A stretch of 64,000 bases of DNA, taken from the IMG/VR virus record IMGVR_UViG_3300009009_000011, positions 37,842-101,841 of that record; one strand, 5' to 3'. A program made the translations under genes and the position numbers. Positions 32,771 to 42,800 of the stretch are shown in pieces. Under the pieces are notes generated by a model that did not search any database, was not told the DNA's origin, and saw only the letters and a program-made list of their open reading frames with translations. The DNA is from a virus. Position 1 is the first letter of the stretch, and every line of letters begins with the position of its first letter.

Positions 32771-35424
32771 TGGCAAAAGTATATTCATCACAATATAGAT
32801 TAGGTTCACTAGCTGATAAAGTTGATGGTTCAGTTGGGACTTTAACTAATGGTTCTTTTGTTAAAGGAGAAAAGGGACTTGCACTTAGATTTGATAGTAC
32901 TGGTTATAATGTTATGGGTATGAAAATACCAGCAGGTAGTTCATATACTATTGTTGCTTATGCTAAACCTACTATACCAGCAAGTATTAATTATGCTGAA
33001 ACAATTATTGGAAATGAATCTGGTGGTCCTTCTCAAGGAAGTTTTAAATTAGTATATGGTTGGTTAGTAAAAACGTGGACTTTTTACTATATTGATAGTG
33101 GTGTTGCAGCTAAGATATCAACAGTAACACTTAACTCTGATGGAAAATATACTTGTATTATATGTACTTATGATTCAACAACAAGAATAGGTACTATATA
33201 TGTTAATAATTTGGCAGGAGTATCAAGTACTGCACTTGCACATGACTGGATTTATCCTACTGCTTATTATCCGGAGATAGGTGCTAATAGAAGACAAGAT
33301 GGAGGAAGAGAACAATATTTTGAAGGTGAAATTGCTTTATGTGATTTATATGATCATGTCTTTACAGAATCCGAACGTTCACAAGCATATAAGGACTTTC
33401 TCAACTCTCATCCTATAGAAGATTGTAAGACTCCAGACTATCAGGCAATGAAGCCTACTGATCTTTCTATGGAGAAGGAGAATAAAATTATTGATATTGT
33501 TTCCGGATGGAATTTTATGGATGGTATCTGGGTAATAGCTACAGGATCAAGTTATATTACAGATAGTAATACTTTTGGAGCTAGTGGAGGTGGAGACGGT
33601 ATTAAAAATCCAACTATTTTGTTTACGGTAGGAGTTACGTATAGAGTAAGAATGAGATTAAAAATTAATGTGGGAATTCAACTTAGTATTAGAGATTATA
33701 CTGCTACAAATATATATTTGGTAATTACTGGAACTGGAAATTATGAAACCATAGATACAACTTTTGTTGTTTCCGCTATAGCAACTAACGGATTTAGATT
33801 CAGATTGACTACTACATCAGTTGTTGATATTGATTACATGACTATTGAAGGTATATATGGTCTTGTAGCCGCATATAACTTCATACCTAATGGTAATACT
33901 GTTGTAGATATATCAGGCAATGCAAATCCAATTACTTTAGTAGGAAATCCTGTTAGTACTAAAGATGGAATAAGTCTTAATGGCTCTACAAATTATGGTA
34001 CACTTACTAACCCACTACTTTCTAATGTATATAGTGTTGCTTTTACTATTATTCCAAAAAGTAACGGCACACTGGTTTTATTTGGTAACAATTCAAGTAG
34101 TACACAATTTTTGAGAATTTCTGCAGAGAATTCATTAGTTCATAGATTAACAACAGGCGGAAATGCAACGTGTAGTATTGCTTATAAAGTAGGTATTAAA
34201 AATACATTTGTTATAACAAGAAATGGAACTACAACTCAGTATATATATGTTAATGGAATAAAATATACTATGACATTAGCCTCTAATGAGATATGGAGTG
34301 TTTCAAGGCTAGGAATAACAAGTAATATAACTGAACCTTATGTTTATAAAGGTGAATTTTGTGATCTAAGATTCTATAACAGGCAATTTACAGATCAAGA
34401 AGCTAAAGACTATCACAATCAATTTGCTAAACGTATAACACTTCAAGAATCATTTAAAGATGAAGGTGCTGATGGTGTTAGTAAGGTTCCGAGTGGTTGG
34501 TCTAAGGTCAGTGGTACATGGAAGATTGGTGAACATCAGACATCATTAACTGAATATGCTCCGTTTGCATCTCTTACTCCAAGTAATGGATGGGCAAAAG
34601 TTGGTAGTACTTTTGTATATACCACAAATGCCGCTCATTCTTATATCAGCAGGGTTACTTGTCTTACTACTGGTAAAAATTATAAATTAAGTTTTAGATG
34701 TGTTGCAAATCCTAATGGAACTGCTTTTAGAGCTTCGACAAGTTTAAACTATTCAGGAATCTTTTTTAATATGGTTCCAGTTGCAAATACTGTATATACA
34801 TATCAAGGATCTGCATATGTAACAACTGGTATTTCTTTACAATGTACAACTGGGGAACCATCTGGTCTTATAATAGATAATATTTCAGTTACAGAAATTC
34901 CCCCTCTTCCAACATTTACTAATGGTACTAAATATCTTGAATGTGTTACTGCTGGTGTATTAGTAATACCAAGCAAACAAGCATATGGTACATGGGAATT
35001 TGATTGGTATAAAGGTGCTGATAGTAATGCATTACTTGTTTACTTAATTAATTCAAATGCTAAAGTTCCTGATAGTGCCATAGGTGCTTATCGTGCATAT
35101 TTTACAAACGCAGAAAAATTTGAATTTAGTAGACATAATTTAGCAGCACCAATTACACTACTTTCAACAGCAGCTGCATATCTAACTATTAATACTTGGT
35201 ATAGAGTTAAAATAACTCGTACTCTTGCTGGTGTTTGGACTGCATATATAAAAGGTGGTGCATTTGGTAATAATACATGGACTACAATTTCTGTTGCTGG
35301 TGGTAGTGGCACTAATCCTGTTACTGATAATACATATACTACGTCTGAATATATACTTGTTCAATCAACTGGTGCAGGAGATAGAGTTACTAATTTTGTT
35401 TTAAAAGAAGGAATAGAAGTATGA
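32770..35424 (+). CDS. LamG-type adhesion protein (884 aa)
   Basis: Starts on the last base of the preceding gene's stop. Two LamG-like domains: about residues 15-210 (LALRFDSTGYNVMGMKIP ... EIALCDLYDHVFTESERSQAY) and 360-550 (ISLNGSTNYGTLTNP ... FCDLRFYNRQFTDQEAKDYH). A CBM-like segment lies near 245-355, and another jelly-roll region at 600-880 includes GTWEFDWYKGADSNALLVYLIN. No hydrolase motif, so probably a receptor-binding protein. Ends in TGA. Confidence 0.68.
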   Translation: MAKVYSSQYRLGSLADKVDGSVGTLTNGSFVKGEKGLALRFDSTGYNVMGMKIPAGSSYTIVAYAKPTIPASINYAETIIGNESGGPSQGSFKLVYGWLVKTWTFYYIDSGVAAKISTVTLNSDGKYTCIICTYDSTTRIGTIYVNNLAGVSSTALAHDWIYPTAYYPEIGANRRQDGGREQYFEGEIALCDLYDHVFTESERSQAYKDFLNSHPIEDCKTPDYQAMKPTDLSMEKENKIIDIVSGWNFMDGIWVIATGSSYITDSNTFGASGGGDGIKNPTILFTVGVTYRVRMRLKINVGIQLSIRDYTATNIYLVITGTGNYETIDTTFVVSAIATNGFRFRLTTTSVVDIDYMTIEGIYGLVAAYNFIPNGNTVVDISGNANPITLVGNPVSTKDGISLNGSTNYGTLTNPLLSNVYSVAFTIIPKSNGTLVLFGNNSSSTQFLRISAENSLVHRLTTGGNATCSIAYKVGIKNTFVITRNGTTTQYIYVNGIKYTMTLASNEIWSVSRLGITSNITEPYVYKGEFCDLRFYNRQFTDQEAKDYHNQFAKRITLQESFKDEGADGVSKVPSGWSKVSGTWKIGEHQTSLTEYAPFASLTPSNGWAKVGSTFVYTTNAAHSYISRVTCLTTGKNYKLSFRCVANPNGTAFRASTSLNYSGIFFNMVPVANTVYTYQGSAYVTTGISLQCTTGEPSGLIIDNISVTEIPPLPTFTNGTKYLECVTAGVLVIPSKQAYGTWEFDWYKGADSNALLVYLINSNAKVPDSAIGAYRAYFTNAEKFEFSRHNLAAPITLLSTAAAYLTINTWYRVKITRTLAGVWTAYIKGGAFGNNTWTTISVAGGSGTNPVTDNTYTTSEYILVQSTGAGDRVTNFVLKEGIEV

Positions 35425-35458
35425 TACTAAATTTTTATTAGGTTTAAAATAATGGAGA

Positions 35459-35734
35459 ATGGAAAAGAAAACAAAAGATATGTGTACAGTACCAGATAGT
35501 GTATTAGCCACTCTACAGAAAGATATAGCTGAGATTAAAGTTGCACTTTTGGGGAACGAGTATAATCCAGAAGGTGGTTTACTTTGTCGTACGACAGAGC
35601 TTGAAAGGGACTTTGAAAAACTTAAGGCAAAGTATGAAAAAACTATGGCATATGCTATGGGAGCTGCTGCTGGTGTATCTATAGTAATTAGCATTACTGA
35701 ATTTATCTTAGTGCAGTGGGTTTTTAAGCAGTAA
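35459..35734 (+). CDS. coiled-coil/membrane lysis-region protein (91 aa)
   Basis: Residues 12-63 are a heptad-like charged helix (LATLQKDIAEIKVALLG ... TTELERDFEKLKAKYEK). Residues 66-87 are one membrane helix. The layout matches XhlA-type haemolysin/lysis proteins. It stands directly before the endolysin gene. An earlier ATG at 35452 is out of frame. Confidence 0.6.
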   Translation: MEKKTKDMCTVPDSVLATLQKDIAEIKVALLGNEYNPEGGLLCRTTELERDFEKLKAKYEKTMAYAMGAAAGVSIVISITEFILVQWVFKQ

Positions 35735-35745
35735 AGTGTTATAAC

Positions 35746-36183
35746 ATGGATATAGTATTGCATTGTAGTGCAAGTAAGTTTGGGAACGCTGCACTCATAG
35801 ACAGTTGGCATCGTGAACGGGGATTTACTATGATTGGGTATCATTATGTTATACTCAACGGGTGGATAGGTTCCAAGAAATATCACAAATGGTTTGATGG
35901 TGCTATTGAAACAGGCAGACCTATAGATGATGATAAGGATTTTGAATGGGATGAAATAGGCGCACACACGCTAGGTCATAATGGTAGTGTAGGTATATGC
36001 ATCATAGGTGATAGTAATTCATTTACTGAAAAACAAATTGAATCAGTAGAGTTACTACTTAACGTTTTAAAGAAACAGTTTGGTGATATTAAAGTATATC
36101 AACATTCAAACTTTGATCCTGTTAATAAACCTTGGTGTGCAGGTTTAAGTAAAGAACAAATGGAAGAATTTAATAATTTATAA
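35746..36183 (+). CDS. endolysin, N-acetylmuramoyl-L-alanine amidase (145 aa)
   Basis: T7-lysozyme-like zinc amidase that cuts the bond between peptide and sugar in peptidoglycan. Zinc ligands His6 (LHCSAS), His120 (VYQHSNFDP) and Cys131 (KPWCAG); catalytic Tyr32 in IGYHYVI and Lys128, matching Tyr46 and Lys128 of T7 lysozyme; GAHTLGHN (72-79) and SVGICIIG as in the family. Length is typical for a single-domain enzyme and there is no signal peptide, so a holin is needed. Overlaps the holin-like gene by one base. Confidence 0.93.
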   Translation: MDIVLHCSASKFGNAALIDSWHRERGFTMIGYHYVILNGWIGSKKYHKWFDGAIETGRPIDDDKDFEWDEIGAHTLGHNGSVGICIIGDSNSFTEKQIESVELLLNVLKKQFGDIKVYQHSNFDPVNKPWCAGLSKEQMEEFNNL

Positions 36184-36428
36184 TGAAACTGTTACAAGGA
36201 TTTATTCCAAATGGGAGAAGTAGAGCAAAACTTACAATCGCTTGTTTGATTGCTAACTTTGCTATTGCTATAGTGGGTATAATTTTAAAATCAGATATGT
36301 CAGATATTGGCACTGGTTTAGCTCTTCTTAACGCCCCACTATATACGTATATATTAGGTCAATCAATACGACCTTCTAAAATAGAAGAGGTAGATAATAA
36401 TAATTTAAATAAAGATAAAAATGAGTAG
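36183..36428 (+). CDS. holin-like two-helix membrane protein (81 aa)
   Basis: Two membrane segments (about 17-35 and 43-60) joined by a short acidic loop, a basic N-terminus and a polar, charged C-terminus: class II holin form. Follows the amidase with one-base overlap. Ends in TAG, with TAA one codon later; the next gene starts inside its last codons. Confidence 0.7.
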   Translation: MKLLQGFIPNGRSRAKLTIACLIANFAIAIVGIILKSDMSDIGTGLALLNAPLYTYILGQSIRPSKIEEVDNNNLNKDKNE

Positions 36429-37080
36429 AATTAAACAAATTAAAGAGGGTTTATTAAATAAGCTTGTCTGGACTACACAGAATAATGTTAAAGCTAAATT
36501 AAGCTTTGATGGTACTGTGTTTGAAACAGATAAGGCTTTAAGGTTACCTGATGGTAGTGCGGCAGCTCCTTCGCTATCTTTTGATAGTAATCATTTCTGT
36601 GGTATTTTTTCAACTAGTAACTGTGTGAATTTTTCTACAGCTGGTTGTGAAAGGGTTATCATAGATGGTCAAGGTGATATTGACATATTTGGTGGAAGAG
36701 GTATAGAAGGTGGTCCTGCTGCTTTAGGTGGTTTTTGGGCACAGTTTGCCCCATTAGCAACTACAGATGATATTGCTGGTAATGTGGGTGGGGCTATTCC
36801 TATTACTACTTTTTGTACTACAATTAGTTCAGATGCAGGTGGGGATGCTTTCACATTAGCAGACGGTCAAGTGTATGGTCAATTAAAGAAGATACATTTT
36901 TATGTAGATGGTGGTGGTGATGCAGTTGTTACTGGTAAATTTGGTACAGCAGGAACTAGCACTACTCTTACTTTTTCAGATGCTGGTGAATATGCATTGT
37001 TATGTTGGAATGGTACTGGTTGGGTGGCATTAGAATTATATAGTGTTATAACTGTTGCACACAGACCTGCTATTACATAG
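36421..37080 (+). CDS. virion structural protein within the lysis cassette (219 aa)
   Basis: N-terminal helix, then beta-rich (VWTTQNNVKAKLSFDGTVFETDKALRLPDGSAAAPSLSFDSN). The phrase LPDGSAAAPSLSF ... GIF is typical of phage fibre or head-fibre proteins. The C-terminal half ends GEYALLCWNGTGWVALELY, also fibre-like. Probably a fibre inserted between holin and spanin-like genes. Ends in TAG followed by ATA-TGA. Confidence 0.58.
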   Translation: MSRIKQIKEGLLNKLVWTTQNNVKAKLSFDGTVFETDKALRLPDGSAAAPSLSFDSNHFCGIFSTSNCVNFSTAGCERVIIDGQGDIDIFGGRGIEGGPAALGGFWAQFAPLATTDDIAGNVGGAIPITTFCTTISSDAGGDAFTLADGQVYGQLKKIHFYVDGGGDAVVTGKFGTAGTSTTLTFSDAGEYALLCWNGTGWVALELYSVITVAHRPAIT

Positions 37081-37082
37081 AT

Positions 37083-37745
37083 ATGAGTAAAATACAAACA
37101 TATTTAATTGCTGGTGCAATTACAGTATTGTTGGGTTTAGGTTTTTGGGCCGGGTGGAAATCCCACTCGGCTTTAAAACCGTGTCCTATTATTACAACAG
37201 ATACTATAACTATACCTGATACTAATTGGTATCACTTAGAAGATTCTTTAGAGTTAAATATAAAGAATTTAAAAGCTCAAGTTTATTACTGGAAGAATCA
37301 TCGTGATACAATTGTGTTGCCGGGTGATAGTGTTCTTATCCCAGCAGATGTTGATACGGCTGCTATATTGAAAGATTATTTTGCTATTTATAAATATGGA
37401 TGGGCAAAACAAGACTCTAATATTAGTATAGTAGATTCTGTTACTGTAACGCAGAATACTCCTATTGCACACAACATAGATTACAAATTAAATAAACCAT
37501 TTACCACAATTATAAATAATGTGGATAATAGTATAAGCTACAATAATTATTTACAGTTTGGCGTTGGTCTACCTGTGTATAGAATTAAAGCTGATAGTAC
37601 TGAATCTGTTAATTTAAATAATATTAGATTAGAGTTAACATACGTATTTAAAAAAGGTTATGCCGGAATAGATTGGCAACCAAATACAAATACTATAGAG
37701 GCTAGACTAGGTACTACGATATTAAAATTTAAAAATAAGAAGTAA
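37083..37745 (+). CDS. spanin-like N-anchored envelope protein (220 aa)
   Basis: A membrane anchor at residues 7-25 (YLIAGAITVLLGLGFWAGW) followed by KPCP and a polar, beta- and coil-rich periplasmic part including IPADVDTAAILKDYFAIYKYGW. Proteins of this form (anchor, KPCP, paired Asp/Thr strands, DTAAILKDYF) are frequent beside lysis genes of Bacteroidota phages; their role is unproven. An i-spanin analogue is the best guess. Confidence 0.55.
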   Translation: MSKIQTYLIAGAITVLLGLGFWAGWKSHSALKPCPIITTDTITIPDTNWYHLEDSLELNIKNLKAQVYYWKNHRDTIVLPGDSVLIPADVDTAAILKDYFAIYKYGWAKQDSNISIVDSVTVTQNTPIAHNIDYKLNKPFTTIINNVDNSISYNNYLQFGVGLPVYRIKADSTESVNLNNIRLELTYVFKKGYAGIDWQPNTNTIEARLGTTILKFKNKK

Positions 37746-38434
37746 TGACTTTTGTAACTCTTAATACTATAATAACAGATATATTAAATATATTAAGGCA
37801 ATCTAATGTTGCTGATACAGAAACTATATCTAAACGTAGAATAGAAGATAAGATTCATCAGGTTAGGGCCTTATTACTAAAACGAGATTTAGATAAAGGT
37901 AAGAAGCCTAACCCTGATTATATACAAGAAATTGGTAATTTAAAACTCGAGAAGGTAGAATTAGCAGGGGATGATATTACTTCTTACGGTGTAGAGACTG
38001 GTACGTATATTTATAGGACTGCATTAGAAATACCTAAAACCCTTGATTTAAATTATGCATCTGGTTTCATGTATGTAGGTACTCCAGTGGGTGATGAGAT
38101 ACAGTTTATTCCTGAAGGTAGGTCTAGGTGGCAGAGGTACAAAAAATATACACCGTCTGATAAGATGGCATTTCTAAGAGATAACAGATTATATATTATT
38201 AACCCAGAGGCAATACAGTTTATTACAGTTCGTGGTGTGTTTGAGATCCCTTCTGAGGTTAGTAGATTTGTGAATCCTATTACAGATCAACCTTATTTTG
38301 ATTATGATTCTAAATATCCGATACCAATAAACATGTTATCAGATTTAAAGAACCTAGTTATACAATCTGAATTTAAAGTAGAATTATCAACACAGGCTGA
38401 TGTTACAAATGACTCAGCAAACAATCCACAGTAA
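37745..38434 (+). CDS. ring/collar protein, crAss-like type (229 aa)
   Basis: The helical start (ITDILNILRQSNVADTETISKRRIEDKIHQVRALLLKRDL) followed by QEIGNLKLEKVELAG is of a type I associate with a conserved structural gene beside the tubular protein in crAss-like and related phages. The remainder is mixed alpha/beta (FIPEGRSRWQRYKKYTPSDKMAFLRDNRLYIINP). Probably a collar ring subunit between portal and muzzle. Confidence 0.6.
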   Translation: MTFVTLNTIITDILNILRQSNVADTETISKRRIEDKIHQVRALLLKRDLDKGKKPNPDYIQEIGNLKLEKVELAGDDITSYGVETGTYIYRTALEIPKTLDLNYASGFMYVGTPVGDEIQFIPEGRSRWQRYKKYTPSDKMAFLRDNRLYIINPEAIQFITVRGVFEIPSEVSRFVNPITDQPYFDYDSKYPIPINMLSDLKNLVIQSEFKVELSTQADVTNDSANNPQ

Positions 38435-38899
38435 ATGTTTTTTTCCAGAGGCAAAAATAAAGTACAGGATCTTCATAACTTGAAGGACTCTTATGTACAT
38501 TACATAGATAATTTAGATGATAATAAAACTTATGAGGTGGGGTATGAATTATACAGAAGTATTATAAGTAGATATTATAAATTATTAATGTTTGAAATAT
38601 TACATGGATATGAATTTCGTTTACCGTTTGGGTTTGGTTATATGAATATTATTAAGCGTAAAGTTAATATACATTCTTTAACTAGATTTGGTATAGATTG
38701 GACAGAGAGTGTTAAGAACAAGAAAGTTATATATTATTTAAATTCTCATTCTAAAAGTTATATATATAGGTTTAAATGGGCGAAGGAGACATCTAAAATC
38801 CCTAATCTGTATTTCTATAAGTTTGTTGCGTCTAGGGAAAACAAACGTGAACTAGCACGTATAATTAAAAATCGTGAATGTGATTTTTTTGAAGGATAA
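38435..38899 (+). CDS. conserved tail-region protein (154 aa)
   Basis: Basic, mixed alpha/beta. GYEFRLPFGFGYMNIIKRKV and HSKSYIYRFKWAKETSKI are the distinctive segments; the same pattern (LPFGxG, later YRFKW) recurs next to tubular-tail genes in Bacteroidota podoviruses. The role is unknown; the DNA-bending-protein-like helix pair before it leaves an IHF/HU-like or structural role open. GAAGGA precedes the next start. Confidence 0.55.
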   Translation: MFFSRGKNKVQDLHNLKDSYVHYIDNLDDNKTYEVGYELYRSIISRYYKLLMFEILHGYEFRLPFGFGYMNIIKRKVNIHSLTRFGIDWTESVKNKKVIYYLNSHSKSYIYRFKWAKETSKIPNLYFYKFVASRENKRELARIIKNRECDFFEG

Positions 38900-38902
38900 A
38901 TT

Positions 38903-39817
38903 ATGATTTACAAAACTACAAGTATTAAAAGAGTTATATCTAAGGTGTTCACCGATCTTGATTTACAAGAAGGTGACCACAGGGTATCTGACATGATTGA
39001 GTGGGTTGGCGAAGCTCTTGAAAAGATTGGGGCATTTCCTGCATTTGTTAACAAGGTTACAGGTAAAGATGGTAATCCTATTCTTGTTGTGTCTGGGTAT
39101 CAGACAAAACTCCCTAATGATTTTCATAGGTTAATTCAGGTTAGTTTTTCTACAGTGGAGTCAGGTCCTTATTATCCAATGAGATATGCAACTGGTTCTT
39201 TTGATTTTGGGTCAGTAGTGAATACCACAAGTGACACAGAAGCCGTTTACCCAGAATCTGCTTTGATTTCATTAGCAATGGATCTGTATGATCTAGATTA
39301 TGAAGATGCCTTAGCTTATATTAATGCACATTCCAACATACGATCTATATTGAATTCTTTGTTAGCTCAGTCTGGTACATATAGTACTACAAATGAACAA
39401 GACGATTTATTGAATACAACTATTGATTATACTTATTTAATTACAGATAATTATATAAAGACTAATCAAGAGACGGGTTATATAATGTTGGCTTATCAAG
39501 CTATACCGACAGACAATAATGGTTACCCTTTAATACCAGATGATGCATCTTTTATGGAAGCATTGTATTGGTATATAGTAACAAAATTATTATATCCACA
39601 ATGGAAACTTGGCACGATTAGAGATGCTGTGTATTATGATGCTAGGCGTTCTTGGAATTTTTATTGTAAGCAGGCGTATGGTAATGCATTGATGCCTAAT
39701 AAGGATCAATTAGAAAGTATAAAGAATACTTGGTTAAGGTTAGTACCGGAGATTAATGAACATGCAACAGGCTTTTCAACGTTAGGTGAAAGGCAGAATA
39801 TATATGATGCCAATTAA
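38903..39817 (+). CDS. tail tubular protein, P22 gp4-like (304 aa)
   Basis: Adaptor that lengthens the portal. The N-terminus KTTSIKRVISKVFTDLDLQEGDHRVSDMIEWVGEALEKIG and GYQTKLPNDFHRLIQVS fit the tubular A/gp4 fold: helix pair, then a sandwich contacting the portal. The end contains the DARRSWNFYCKQAYGNALMPNKDQLESIKNTW helices. Position directly before the muzzle gene agrees with crAss-like gene order. TAATG coupling to the next gene. Confidence 0.75.
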   Translation: MIYKTTSIKRVISKVFTDLDLQEGDHRVSDMIEWVGEALEKIGAFPAFVNKVTGKDGNPILVVSGYQTKLPNDFHRLIQVSFSTVESGPYYPMRYATGSFDFGSVVNTTSDTEAVYPESALISLAMDLYDLDYEDALAYINAHSNIRSILNSLLAQSGTYSTTNEQDDLLNTTIDYTYLITDNYIKTNQETGYIMLAYQAIPTDNNGYPLIPDDASFMEALYWYIVTKLLYPQWKLGTIRDAVYYDARRSWNFYCKQAYGNALMPNKDQLESIKNTWLRLVPEINEHATGFSTLGERQNIYDAN

Positions 39818-42800
39818 TGGATGTAATTAATACATTTGTAGGTGGGATGCGTAAGGACATTGACAAATCGTTGATGTCTAATAAGACGTATTTAGATGCG
39901 CATAACTTTCGTATTGTAACAACTAAAGGTTCAACAAGTGGGTCCTTAGAGAATATCAAAGGTAATATTGTGTTGAGCACAGGCGATGTTATAACATCTG
40001 GTCAACGTATTATAGGTTCGTGTGAGATTAGGGACAAGCTTGTATTGTTTACTACTAATAATTTAACACCGGGTACACCGGCTAGTGGTACAAGTAAAAT
40101 ATATGTTGCTGAAATAAATTTAATTACAGAGGCACAAACTTCATTAACTTGTATTTATGATGATAATTTAAATGCAGGTTTGGGTACATCAGACTTTCTT
40201 AATTTTAGTGTAGCCTACCCAATAAAAGCTGTATGTAGATATGAAACTCCAAATATACAAAAAGTGTATTGGACAGACGGTTATAATAATGTTAGGTTTT
40301 GTGACATCGGTAAATATTTAACTGTAGATGGTGAGGCTTATGTAAACCCTGGGGATTATATGTCCGTAGACAAGTTTGAGTTTTTACCAAAGTTTGTTGG
40401 GTCTAAGCCAACGTTGTCTAATATAGTAGGGGGTAAATTAAGGTCTGGTATAGTTGCGTATTCATACCAGTTATACAATTTGAATGGGGCTGAGACTTCG
40501 TTCTCTCCAACAAGTGATCCTTTTGCTGTTACGTCGTGTAATGATTTTATGTCAAACACATTTACTTATCGTGGTGATAGTGAAGAAAAGAATACAGGAA
40601 AAGGGTTTATCATATCAATAAATAATACAGCAAACACAGGTTATAATAGGTTAAGGTTAATTCGTATAGAGTATTCGGCTATTAATGAGTTACCAAAGAT
40701 TTATATATGTAACGAAATAGAAATAGATACTGCAGGTAGTACTGTTTTAATTACAGATATTGGTGATGTAATCGGGGAGCTTACAGTAGATGAATTTAAT
40801 ATAATATCTACTGAATTGTTTTCATGTCAAGACTTAGCAATAAAGGACAACAGATTGTTTGCTGCTAATATTGAGAAGTCAGATTTTACTGTTGATAGTT
40901 TTGATTGTCGTGCTATAAGGTTTAGGGCTGGGGAAGTACTATCTAGTTCTGATATAACTAATTCAATAGCTGCTATAGACCATGCTGATTCTGAAGTTAC
41001 TATTTCTAGGCAAGGAGATAGCACCATATTAGTTACAATTACAACTGCTAGTACATATTTAGGTATACCATCAGGTCGCACTGTTTTAGATGGTATAGGC
41101 ACAGGTAATGGTTTTACAGCAGTTGCTACAGTCAGAACTGTTGGTAATGTTGTATCTGGTGTATGGTATGATGCAGCTAGCAATCCTACAGGTTATTCTT
41201 CTACGGTTGCAGAAACTTCTCTTGCATTAGATTCTTATACAGCTGCTACAGATACTTTAACATTTACTGCAACTACTATTGGTTCTGCTTATTTTGGTCC
41301 AGCGTTTTGGAGTATACATTATGGGTTTGTATATGAAATAATATTTACATATAATTATACTTATGATACATCATATGAAGATGCGTATCTTTATGATACA
41401 GATGGTGTAAGTTCTATAATTATAACGAAACCCACAGACCCTGATGTTGTAGCAGATTGGAACACAGCAGGGTGGACTAATTATACATCAGATCACGATG
41501 GTATAAATATATATAATAATCCTGACAATGATGGTGATTATTTATATCGCTATGTGTATCAAGGAGACTGTCAAACTATAGGAGCGGAAGGTCCTAATGT
41601 TAAAATAGATTTTGAGACAGAGTCTTTTGTATTAGACTCTTCTGGTAATGATGCAATATTTTATGCATCAACTCCAGGTACTGGTGTTAATACATCGTAT
41701 ACAAACTATGCTAGTGTTTGGCAAGGTGGTAAATTATCTTGGCAACGTGATGAGATATATAGGTTGTATGCTGTGTGGGGTAACGATAGGGGGCAATTAT
41801 CAGATCCTAAGTGGATTATAGATTTACGTATGCCTAGTTTTCATGAGGCTGATTTTACTAACAGCTCTAGTGAAACTGTTAAGGCCAGTGTTTTAGCAGA
41901 TATAAGTGGTACTACTGTAGTATCATATAGGCTGTATCCACGAATACTTTTTAAATCATTTCCAAGTAATGCAACTTGGGTTCAAGTGTATAGGGTTAAA
42001 AGAGATCGTGCAGATAGGTCTGTTGTTACACAAGGTCTAGCAATACCAACTAATAATGCTGCTGAGGAATATACTGCACTAGATTTAGATAATGTAATAT
42101 TAGCAACAAATGGTATAGAATTAGTAAAACTTGTTTCACCAGAAATAAACATCAATAAAAATATAGCCAAACAAGCTAATGATTATATTGAGTATATTAC
42201 TCATTTTTATGGGACTCCTGGGACTACTACTGTTAAAACACCTAGTACTACAGATGGTTATTATAGATATATTCATAAGTTAAAAGAGAATACTCGTGTA
42301 GCATACACAGTAGGTTGTAAGAGTGTTGTAAATGATGCTATTGCTATATTACCACACTCTGCTAGTACAGAAGATGTTACAGTAGATGGAAAACAATATA
42401 CTAATTATCATTCTGCCCATGCTAAAGGTTCTACAGGTCTATTAATATCTTATGATAATGAAACATGGGCTGCGGAAGGGGCAAGATATGTTTTAGTTAA
42501 TTATAAGTCAGATAATTATGGTTCACAGTATGGTGGGTACACTTTTGAAGACAGGGCTTATAATGTATCTATACCTTGTTCTGATATAATAAAATATAAT
42601 CAAGTTAGTACTTGGTTTGACATTGATGGTGGGGATACATTTATAAATTATTATGATGTGTCTACCTTCTTGTTTGATTTAGCACAAGCTGATAACGGGG
42701 CGTCTTTTTCAGAATCAGCATATGTACCATTAGAGAGTTCTGTAAATTGTGATTTAAGGTATGATGATAGTCAAGCACACTTAACTTATTCAAATACAGA

